Assembly: GCA_009928265.1 (NCBI GenBank)
Contig: RFPR01000020.1
Span: forward strand, 1 to 20,467
Length of the DNA stretch: 20,467 bases
Direction of reading: 5' to 3'
Source: Pseudomonadota bacterium
Lineage (GTDB): Bacteria > Verrucomicrobiota > Verrucomicrobiia > Chthoniobacterales > UBA6821
In this document: positions 1 to 5,982 of the stretch, in pieces
Layout of the letters: each line of letters starts with the position of its first letter
Numbering within the stretch: the first letter of the stretch is position 1
Position numbers and translations under genes: made by a program
The notes under the pieces: generated by a model
Told to the model about the DNA's origin: nothing
The model's input: the letters and a program-made list of their open reading frames with translations, nothing else
The model's database searches: none

Positions 1-97
1 AGGATGCCTGGTCGGGGACGACCGGCAGATAATTGGGCTGTTGGACTGTTGGGAGGGAGATTGCTGATTGGTTTTACCCCCAACGGGCTTGGCTCAG

Positions 98-160
98 CTT
101 TCATCTTTCCACTTTTAGCTTTTTCCCTCCCCTTCTTCATTTTCCATTTTGCTTTTTTCC
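98..160. repeat. degenerate heptamer array upstream of rnpB
   Basis: This pyrimidine-rich tract can be cut into nine consecutive 7-nt units such as ctttcat, ctttcca, cttttag, ttcttca and ttttcca. It belongs to the family of degenerate heptanucleotide arrays seen elsewhere in the window (2755, 5951, 6570, 7763, 13654). I see no credible gene in positions 1-168: the short open frame there has low-complexity composition and no recognisable domain. Positions 40-50 also carry gttggactgtt, which recurs exactly at 9812-9822. Confidence 0.5.
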
Positions 161-166
161 TTTGGG

Positions 167-195
167 TTGCATTAAGGACCTTTCGGCCTTAATGC
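167..195 (+). promoter_or_regulatory. inverted repeat and possible rnpB promoter
   Basis: A perfect 9-bp inverted repeat (gcattaagg at 169-177, ccttaatgc at 187-195) with a 9-nt centre lies just before rnpB. A weak sigma70-like pair overlaps it: TTGCAT at 167-172 and TAATGC at 190-195, spaced 17 bp. That would place the transcription start near 202, where the RNA is expected to begin. The boxes match the consensus poorly, so the promoter call is tentative. The palindrome could instead be the terminator of a gene left of the window, although it lacks a T run. Confidence 0.35.
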
Positions 196-202
196 TCCCC
201 AT

Positions 203-621
203 GTGACGGTGGACGACCGCTGGAGGAAACTCTGGAGGAAAGTCCGGACACCACACGGCGGCATACCGCGTAGAACACGCGGGAGACAGGGGCGAAAGCC
301 CCGGTCGACGGAGAGTGTCACAGAGAATATACCGCCTGCGCTCATAACTCCGTAAGGGGATAGGAGCGCGGGTAAGGGTGAAAAGGCGGGGTAAGAGCCC
401 ACCGCCCCGAGGGTAACCGAGGGGGCACGAAAAACCCTATGCGGTGCAAGACAGAACAGGGGAAGAGGCCGCCGGCTTCGCAGTCCGACTTCGGTCGGGC
501 GGAACCCCGGGTAAAGTCGCACCCGTCGCAAGACGGGCTGGGGTAGCAAGACCCCTGAGAGAAATGGCCGTCCATGCCGGGGTAACCCGGCAAGACAGAA
601 TCCGGCTTATAGCCGTCGCAC
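203..621 (+). ncRNA. rnpB: RNase P RNA, bacterial type A
   Basis: This is the catalytic RNA of ribonuclease P, which removes 5' leaders from pre-tRNAs. The hallmark conserved block ggaggaaagtccggac lies at 234-249, and the matching 3' block, agacagaatccggcttat, ends at 610. Between them lie the usual landmarks: gtaagagcccaccgc near 391, ggcacgaaaaaccc near 424, and agagaaatggccgtcc near 558. The ends were set by the P1 helix, where gtgacggt (203-210) pairs with gccgtcgcac (612-621) with a 2-nt bulge. The length of about 420 nt suits type A. The 3' end is probably a few nucleotides uncertain. A terminator follows immediately. Confidence 0.93.
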
Positions 622-623
622 TG

Positions 624-664
624 ACGGGGGTGGTTCCAGAAAAGGAATCACCCCCGTTCCTTTT
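624..664 (+). terminator. rho-independent terminator of rnpB
   Basis: The sequence acgggggtggttcc (624-637) pairs with ggaatcacccccgt (644-657), 14 bp with one G-T wobble, around a 6-nt loop. It is followed by tccttttaa. The strong GC stem and T-rich tail directly after the RNA's P1 helix mark it as the rnpB terminator. A smaller hairpin follows (taagac at 664-669 with gtctta at 675-680). Nothing else is recognisable before the repeat at 701. Confidence 0.85.
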
Positions 665-700
665 AAGACCTAGCGTCTTAGAAAATCAGTTCTGCAGAAA

Positions 701-805
701 TCCAAGGCTCGCAAGCTAGGATGGAGAGCTAGGCGGGCAAGCGAAGCTGTAGTGAACTACTGCGAGCGCAGACCAACGAGGCTATTCGCCAAGATCGCTA
801 GCCTA
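701..805. repeat. 105-bp dispersed repeat, copy A
   Basis: This copy matches 17377-17480 with six substitutions and one 1-nt indel, in the same orientation. It contains short perfect dyads, gtagt-ga-actac and ctgcg-ag-cgcag, and weakly similar inverted ends. Its right end coincides with the stop codon of glgE (cta at 803-805, read as TAG on the minus strand), so the repeat supplies that stop. It has no transposase and no plausible reading frame. It could be a miniature mobile element, a REP-like element, or a transcript-end structure. Confidence 0.9.
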
Positions 806-2743
806 CTTACGAATCCTGAGGATGTGGGCGACACGACTCCCCGGATCGAGCGACACATAATTGCGTGCCCCTCGCCAGGTAAACACCTCGCCGGTGAGCA
901 GATCCTCGATCTGGTACGCTGAATCAGGCGGAAGCTCAAGATCTCCCGTTGGTACATCGATCCATCCGCTCTGAGGATTGCGGAAGTCGGTCGTCACGAT
1001 CACGAGGATCTGGCTGGCATGGTCATGGGACCACTTGCGGTAGCAGAGGATCGCGGGATTGTCAGAACCGAAGAAGGCGAGGTTGTTGGTCTGATGGAGC
1101 GCAGTGTTCTCGCGGCGGATTGCGTTGAGGCGGGTGATGAGCGGCTTGATATTGCCGGGGGCGTTCCAGTCGCGACCCTTGTACTGGTATTTCTCCGAGT
1201 CGAAATACTCCTCGCGGCCAGGGAGCGCGGCATTCTCGCAAAGCTCGAAGCCGCTGTAGATGCCGTAGACGCCACCGAGCGTCGTGGCCAGCACGGAGCG
1301 GATCATGAAGGCGGGGCGGCCGCCCTCCTGCAGATAGTGAGGGAGGATATCCGGGGTATTCGGGAAGAGATTCGGGCGGAAGTATTCGTGCATCGTGCTC
1401 TGCGTGAGCTCGGTGAAGTATTCCTCCAGCTCCGCGCGGTTGTTGCGCCAGGTGAAGTACGTATAGCTCTGGGTGAAGCCGACCTTTGCCAGCACCTGCA
1501 TCATCTTCGGACGGGTGAAGGCCTCGCTCAGGAAGATGACGTCGGGGAACTTGGCCTGCACCTCGGCGATCACCCACTCCCAGAAGGCGACCGGCTTCGT
1601 GTGCGGATTATCCACGCGGAAGATCCTCACCCCGCGCTCGGACCAGAAGAGCAGGACATCGCGAAGTTCGTCCCAGAGGGCCTTCCAGCCGGCATTGTGG
1701 TAATCGAGCGGGTAGACGTCCTCGTATTTCTTGGGAGGATTCTCGGCGTACTTGATCGTGCCGTCCGGGCGGTGGAAGAACCATTCGGGATGATCCTTCA
1801 CGTAGGGATGATCGGGGGAGCAATTCAGTGCGAAGTCGAGCGCCACCTCCATGCCGCGTGCCCGGATCTCTCCGAGTAGCCACTCGAAATCCTCAAGCGA
1901 CCCGAGCTCCGGCTCGACGGCGCAGTGACCGCCGGCTGGACCACCGATCGCGTAGGGAACCCCCGGCTCGCCCGGCTTGCAGGTCAGGGAATTATTCGCC
2001 CCCTTGCGCGCGGTGATACCGATCGGATGGATCGGAGGAAAGTAGATCACATCGAAGCCCATCGCCTTTGCGTCATCGACGCGGCCGAGACACTCGCGGA
2101 ATGTCGACCCATGATCGGCATGGCCCTCGGCAGAGCGGGGGAAGAACTCGTACCATGCGGCGAAGCCCGCTCCCTGACGGTCGACACGCACATGCTGAAG
2201 AGGCGCATACGTGGCGGCGAGGGAACGGTCGGGCCACTCGGCCATGAGTTGGGCCAATCCGACATCGGAACCGGCAGCATGCAGAGCGGCGGGATCGGGA
2301 GCGGAAGCGACAGCCTCGGCATGAGCGAGGAGTTTCTTGGCGGCGGCATTCTTGCCGGCACGCGTGGCGGCGGCGCGGATCATCAGGGCTCCCTCGGCGG
2401 TTTCCGTGGGAAGTGAGGAGGCACCCCCCTTCACTTTCTTACCGATCTCCTCGACCCAGGAAAGAAAGGTGTCGCCCCAAGACTCGATGGTCCACTCAGT
2501 GAATCCGACAGGCCCTGCTAGGAAGGTTGCCGTCCAGCGGTCGTTGCCAACCGGACTCATCACGGCCTCGTTCCACTTTCGGGATCCGGAATCGCGCCAT
2601 TTGACGACGGCCGAGACAACATCGTGACCTTCCTTGAAAATATCTGCGTAGACGGTGACGGGTTCACCGGGGACACGCTTGACAGGATATTTCCCTCCCT
2701 CGATCTGAGGCCAGAGATTCTCGATCACGACAGTTTGGAACAT
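803..2743 (-). CDS. glgE: GlgE-type maltose-1-phosphate maltosyltransferase (GH13)
   Basis: GlgE transfers maltosyl units from alpha-maltose-1-phosphate to alpha-1,4-glucan in the cytoplasm. The 646-aa length fits the family. The N-terminal GlgE-specific domain (about residues 4-105) opens with VVIENLWPQIEGGKYPVKR. The GH13 barrel follows. D378 in FRVDNPHTKP is the expected nucleophile and E407 in FLSEAF the expected acid/base, 29 residues apart as in the Streptomyces enzyme; D465 is the likely third carboxylate. The ATG at 2743 was chosen because the homology begins right after it; it has a weak AAGAGAG purine tract. Longer starts run into amgK. It is the last gene of the cluster, 19 nt after amgK. 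No maltokinase or treS is visible, so the source of maltose-1-phosphate lies elsewhere. The TAG stop is provided by the 105-bp repeat. Confidence 0.93.
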   Translation of the reverse strand: MFQTVVIENLWPQIEGGKYPVKRVPGEPVTVYADIFKEGHDVVSAVVKWRDSGSRKWNEAVMSPVGNDRWTATFLAGPVGFTEWTIESWGDTFLSWVEEIGKKVKGGASSLPTETAEGALMIRAAATRAGKNAAAKKLLAHAEAVASAPDPAALHAAGSDVGLAQLMAEWPDRSLAATYAPLQHVRVDRQGAGFAAWYEFFPRSAEGHADHGSTFRECLGRVDDAKAMGFDVIYFPPIHPIGITARKGANNSLTCKPGEPGVPYAIGGPAGGHCAVEPELGSLEDFEWLLGEIRARGMEVALDFALNCSPDHPYVKDHPEWFFHRPDGTIKYAENPPKKYEDVYPLDYHNAGWKALWDELRDVLLFWSERGVRIFRVDNPHTKPVAFWEWVIAEVQAKFPDVIFLSEAFTRPKMMQVLAKVGFTQSYTYFTWRNNRAELEEYFTELTQSTMHEYFRPNLFPNTPDILPHYLQEGGRPAFMIRSVLATTLGGVYGIYSGFELCENAALPGREEYFDSEKYQYKGRDWNAPGNIKPLITRLNAIRRENTALHQTNNLAFFGSDNPAILCYRKWSHDHASQILVIVTTDFRNPQSGWIDVPTGDLELPPDSAYQIEDLLTGEVFTWRGARNYVSLDPGSRVAHILRIRK

Positions 2744-2754
2744 CTCTCTTAGAA

Positions 2755-2782
2755 GCTGGAAGCTAGTGATTGGGAGTTGGTG
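2755..2782. repeat. heptamer array between amgK and glgE
   Basis: Four 7-nt units stand in exact register: gctggaa, gctagtg, attggga, gttggtg. The array fills the short gap between the kinase and glgE. It also encodes the last residues (SPTPNH) and the stop codon of the kinase, so it has grown into or been recruited by the coding sequence. Confidence 0.6.
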
Positions 2783-3779
2783 ATACCTTGAGATCCTTGA
2801 TGAGATCGGCCAACACGTCCAGCCGGTCCTCGGGGTGGAGTCTGGTAAGGGTTTCGCGGAGGTTCGCAAGTGCCGGAGCCACATGGGCACGGAAGTGAGG
2901 TTTGCCAAGATTGAGGCTCAGGTTCCCGTAGGCCCCAAGAGCCTGCATGAGTCGCTGGGCCCCGCATTGCCAGAAGACGCGGTCGAATTCCTCTCGGGAG
3001 ATGCCTTCTCCACCCGCAATCCCGTGATAGAAACCGAGCAACTGATCCCTCTCCCCGGCCGTCAGGGTCACGTAGGGATCAAGGAGCAGAGAGGCCAGAT
3101 CATACTGGGCCACTCCGGGCCGCATCCCTTGGAAATCGATGAAGACCGCCTCGTCTCCGCGAATGAGAATATTCTGGGACTGGAAGTCGCGATGGACGAA
3201 ACGGCGGGGTCGACCCGCGAGATCCCGGGCCATCGAGACCATCGTGGGATGCTCCAGCAGGGCAGCGCGTTCCTTCTCGGCGATGCCGAAGAGATCACCG
3301 AGGCAATGATCGGTGAAATACTTCTGCTCCCAGGCGTAGAGCGACTCGTCGAACTCCCTCTGCAGGGTGAGCTCATGATCCTGAGATGCGGAGAGGGGGA
3401 TGCCGTGCAGGAGAGCGATGCCGCGGAGGGCTGATTCGTAGAGGGGTCGGCGGACCTCCCATGATTCGTTGCGCGAGGCCCAGAGATCGGTCTCCCCGAG
3501 GTCCTCGAGCCAGAGCAGGCCGAGGTCATGATCGGTCGCCAGCACTGCCGGCACAGGGACTCCCTGCGCGCTCAGGAATCCGGCAAGAGACGCATAATGC
3601 CTGTTCTCCTCACGCTCCCCGAGATCGTGAACGAGAATCGCCGATCCTCCCGGCGCGGAGACCCGGTGGAAACGACGAGCTGAACCACCCTTTTCAATCG
3701 GGGAGAGCGAGGCTCCCTCGAGATGAGGCAGGCGCGAGGCCGTGTGCGTGAGCAATTGCTCGTTGGTCAACGTGGTCAC
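2763..3779 (-). CDS. AmgK-like sugar kinase (aminoglycoside phosphotransferase fold)
   Basis: A 338-aa kinase of the APH fold, similar to the group containing AmgK, which phosphorylates the anomeric hydroxyl of MurNAc or GlcNAc during peptidoglycan recycling. HRDFQSQN (196-203) holds the catalytic D198 and metal ligand N203. IDFQGMRPGVAQYDLASLL (from 214) holds the metal-binding D215 and the family-typical QYDLASLL. The GTG start has a strong Shine-Dalgarno GGAGGAG four bases upstream, and overlaps the stop of the nucleotidyltransferase as GTGA. That partner would convert the sugar-1-phosphate to an NDP-sugar, as MurU does. The substrate is inferred. A maltokinase serving glgE is less likely: those are larger and have a different catalytic loop. 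The C-terminal six residues lie in a heptamer repeat. Confidence 0.8.
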   Translation of the reverse strand: MTTLTNEQLLTHTASRLPHLEGASLSPIEKGGSARRFHRVSAPGGSAILVHDLGEREENRHYASLAGFLSAQGVPVPAVLATDHDLGLLWLEDLGETDLWASRNESWEVRRPLYESALRGIALLHGIPLSASQDHELTLQREFDESLYAWEQKYFTDHCLGDLFGIAEKERAALLEHPTMVSMARDLAGRPRRFVHRDFQSQNILIRGDEAVFIDFQGMRPGVAQYDLASLLLDPYVTLTAGERDQLLGFYHGIAGGEGISREEFDRVFWQCGAQRLMQALGAYGNLSLNLGKPHFRAHVAPALANLRETLTRLHPEDRLDVLADLIKDLKVSPTPNH

Positions 3780-4732
3780 AGGACTCCTCCCCGATGGTGG
3801 CCGCCGACAGGAACCCTGCCCGAGACGACGCAGTCCTCGATCACGGCATCGGCTCCGATGATGGAGCCGGGCCAGATGACCGAATCCTTAATCCGGGCGT
3901 TCTTCCCGATGACGGCTCCCGGTGCGACCGAGACGACACCCTCGAAGACGGCTCCCGGAAAAACCGTCGCCTGCGGATGAATTGCAACCGGCCAACCTGA
4001 TTCGCCAAGATAGGAGGGGGGTGAGCCCGCAGCCAGTAATCGGTGTGCCTCGAGATAGGAGGTGGGAGTGCCCAAATCGATCCAGAGTCCCTCCTCGACG
4101 AGAAGTCCCCCGACGTGTTCTCCGGCACGCATCGCGTCAATCAGCGCATCGATCACGGAATAAGGCCCCTCGGACGGGATCCAGTCAAAGATCCCCTGCT
4201 CGAAGAGCGCGATCCCGCTATAGACAACGTGCGTTCCTTCGGTAACACCGAGTTCCCCGCGCAGGTCACGGATCAATCCTCGAGCGGGATCGAAGAGGAC
4301 GTTTGCTTTCCCCCCACCGGGACGGAGCAGGAGCGTCGCGAGGACACCCGATTGACGGTGCCGCTCGAGCAGGGATTTGAGCGGCATATCGGCGAGGATG
4401 TCGCCGTTGTAGACAAGGAAGGTTCCCCAACCGATTCCGGGACGGGCATTGCGGATGCCTCCACCGGTGTCGAGCAGGAGCGGCTCGTGGAAAGCCGTCA
4501 GTTTTCGTCCACGGTACTCGGGGTGAAAACCAAATTCCTCAGCGAAGGATCCCGGCAGATGATGCGTATTGAAGGCGATCTCGCCGAACCCGGCTGCGAT
4601 GACGCTGTCGAAGGCGAAGGTCAGAAGCGGCTTGTGAAAGACAGGGACAAGCGGCTTGGGGAGGAGATCGGTCAGCGGCGCAAGGCGGGTGCCAAGACCT
4701 GCAGCCAGAATGAAGGCAGCGGGAGGACCCAT
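3776..4732 (-). CDS. MurU-like sugar-1-phosphate nucleotidyltransferase
   Basis: A 318-aa NDP-sugar pyrophosphorylase. The signature AAGLGTRLAPLTDLLPKPLVP (from residue 10) binds the nucleotide. LDTGGGI (88-94) and YNGDILAD (D111) complete the sugar and metal site, with D219 in WIDLGTP. The C-terminus (about 248-318) has hexapeptide repeats of a left-handed beta-helix, which the short Pseudomonas MurU lacks, so the substrate could also be mannose- or glucose-1-phosphate. The neighbouring AmgK-like kinase makes MurNAc-1-phosphate uridylyltransferase the leading guess. The ATG at 4732 was chosen because GAGGTGA stands five bases before it, overlapping the larB stop; a GTG at 4738 is the alternative. 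Confidence 0.82.
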   Translation of the reverse strand: MGPPAAFILAAGLGTRLAPLTDLLPKPLVPVFHKPLLTFAFDSVIAAGFGEIAFNTHHLPGSFAEEFGFHPEYRGRKLTAFHEPLLLDTGGGIRNARPGIGWGTFLVYNGDILADMPLKSLLERHRQSGVLATLLLRPGGGKANVLFDPARGLIRDLRGELGVTEGTHVVYSGIALFEQGIFDWIPSEGPYSVIDALIDAMRAGEHVGGLLVEEGLWIDLGTPTSYLEAHRLLAAGSPPSYLGESGWPVAIHPQATVFPGAVFEGVVSVAPGAVIGKNARIKDSVIWPGSIIGADAVIEDCVVSGRVPVGGHHRGGVL

Positions 4733-4734
4733 GG

Positions 4735-5442
4735 TCACCTCGGCATGGAAAGGGTCTTTTCCACCAGGCGGAGGATCGCGTCCGCGGCGAAGGCCGCCCC
4801 AAATCCGTTGTCAATGTTCACTACAGTCACACCGCTGGCGCAGCTGTTGACCATACCAAGCAGTGCGGTGAGTCCCTGGAAATGGGCCCCGTAGCCGATG
4901 CTGGTGGGAACGGCGATGACCGGAATTTCGACCAGACCGGCCACGGCGCTTGGGAGAGCTCCCTCCATGCCGGCCACGACGACCAAAACGCTGCAGGAAC
5001 GGATGCGATCCAATTCCGCAAAAAGCCGATGGATTCCGGCCACCCCGACATCATGAATCCTCTCCACGGGTCGCCCAAAGGATTGGAGAGTGACGGCCGC
5101 CTCCTCGGCAACTGAAAGATCGCTCGTGCCTGCGCTGATAACCCCAACGGGGCGATGATCGCGGGCGGCGGGAGGGTGGCCAAGGGTGATGCAGCGCGCC
5201 CTCTCGTGATAGACAGATCCCGGCAGCAGGGCGCTGAGTTGCTCCGCCTGCTCACGGGAAACTCTGGTTGCCAAGACATGACCCTCGCGCCCTTGGATCG
5301 CCTCGGCGATCCGGGCGATCTCCTCGGCCGTCTTTCCTTGACCGAAGATCACCTCCTGTCTGCCGCAACGTTCCCTTCGCGAGGAATCGACACGGGCGAA
5401 ACCGAGATCCACCACTCCGCCAACCGGAAGGGGATCACTCAT
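4735..5442 (-). CDS. larB: LarB-family protein (PurE-like carboxylase)
   Basis: LarB carboxylates and hydrolyses nicotinic acid adenine dinucleotide in the first step of the nickel-pincer nucleotide cofactor pathway. This 235-aa protein has the family hallmarks: an N-terminal VVDLGFARVD segment, then a PurE-like domain with ISAGTSDLSVAEEA (about 107-120), VVVAGMEGALPSAVAGL, VPTSIGYGAHFQG and a terminal VVNIDNGFGAAFAA. The ATG at 5442 overlaps the end of the acetyltransferase gene by 8 nt. No larC, larE or larA is in the window, so whether it makes the cofactor here or has another PurE-like role is open. Translational coupling to both neighbours is likely. Confidence 0.87.
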   Translation of the reverse strand: MSDPLPVGGVVDLGFARVDSSRRERCGRQEVIFGQGKTAEEIARIAEAIQGREGHVLATRVSREQAEQLSALLPGSVYHERARCITLGHPPAARDHRPVGVISAGTSDLSVAEEAAVTLQSFGRPVERIHDVGVAGIHRLFAELDRIRSCSVLVVVAGMEGALPSAVAGLVEIPVIAVPTSIGYGAHFQGLTALLGMVNSCASGVTVVNIDNGFGAAFAADAILRLVEKTLSMPR

Positions 5443-5926
5443 GGCCGGCAACCGAATCCCCGCCTTGCGGCGTGAAGTAGTAGCGCATCGGCACCATGCC
5501 GCTCTGACGGAAGCCGTGCTGCTCGTAGAACTCGCGGGGACGGCTCTCCTTCTTATCAGTAAGGAGCGTGATGCGAAGGAATCCCTTTTCGCGGGCGTAG
5601 GCGAGCGCGTGCTCGAGCAGTCTGCCGCCGAATCCCTGTCCGCGATGGTCGGAATGAACGATGAGATCCTCCAGGATCAGCACAAAGCCTCCCTCTGCCG
5701 TGCTGATGGTGATGAGCAAGTTGATCATCCCGATGATGCGGGGCCCGGCCCGCAGGACAAAGATGCGGCCCCTGTTCGGCTGCTCCAGAATCAGACGGAG
5801 ACCACGGAGTTGCTTGTCGCGATTGGGAACAAAGTCCGCTTCCTGCGAAAAGAGATCGTAAAGCAAATCGGCGAGCTGGGGCAGGTCGTCGATCGTTGCA
5901 GGCTCGATGGTCAGTTGGTCAGGCAT
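5435..5926 (-). CDS. GNAT family N-acetyltransferase
   Basis: A 163-aa single-domain acetyltransferase using acetyl-CoA. The central strand EDLIVHSDHRGQGFGGRLLEHAL (from about residue 86) contains the pyrophosphate-binding loop R/Q-x-x-G-x-G/A as RGQGFGG. The C-terminal FYEQHGFRQSGMVPMRYYF is the usual GNAT ending. The acceptor substrate cannot be deduced. The gene lies 56 nt downstream of mutL and overlaps larB by 8 nt, so it is probably co-transcribed with both. No Shine-Dalgarno sequence precedes the ATG; the upstream gap holds a heptamer array instead. Confidence 0.88.
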   Translation of the reverse strand: MPDQLTIEPATIDDLPQLADLLYDLFSQEADFVPNRDKQLRGLRLILEQPNRGRIFVLRAGPRIIGMINLLITISTAEGGFVLILEDLIVHSDHRGQGFGGRLLEHALAYAREKGFLRITLLTDKKESRPREFYEQHGFRQSGMVPMRYYFTPQGGDSVAGHE

Positions 5927-5950
5927 CGGTAAGAAAATGATGACGGCTAA

Positions 5951-5971
5951 ATGAAAAATGAAAAAGGATGA
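5951..5971. repeat. heptamer array between mutL and the GNAT gene
   Basis: Three units stand in exact 7-nt register: atgaaaa, atgaaaa, aggatga. They occupy the gap between the mutL stop and the acetyltransferase start. In the mRNA sense (minus strand) the tract is pyrimidine-rich, as at 7763 and 13654. Confidence 0.5.
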
Positions 5972-5982
5972 ATCATGGGCTC

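Noticed and set aside
4..192. 62-aa open frame upstream of rnpB
   Set aside because: It is composed of translated heptamer-like, pyrimidine-rich DNA, has no domain, and runs into the hairpin before rnpB.
172..719. Open frames of 83-125 aa on both strands across the RNase P RNA
   Set aside because: They lie on a structured RNA gene with clear conserved blocks; the frames are incidental in GC-rich RNA.
701..805. 105-bp repeat as a tRNA gene or known riboswitch
   Set aside because: No cloverleaf, anticodon arm or CCA end can be drawn, and no riboswitch core is recognised; only short dyads are present.
1019..1879. 286-aa plus-strand frame antisense to glgE
   Set aside because: It is a shadow of a strongly supported GH13 gene in GC-rich DNA, with no domain of its own. 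The same reasoning excludes long antisense frames at 2835-3434, 4043-4894, 6853-7782, 12423-13103, 15285-16256 and 17930-18622.
2744..2908. 55-codon N-terminal extension of glgE
   Set aside because: It overlaps the end of the kinase gene and the heptamer array, and its translation has no similarity to the GlgE N-terminus.
2763..3779. Kinase as maltokinase (Mak/Pep2) feeding glgE
   Set aside because: Maltokinases are considerably larger and have a different catalytic-loop signature; the HRDFQSQN and QYDLASLL motifs and the adjacent nucleotidyltransferase fit the AmgK-type group better.
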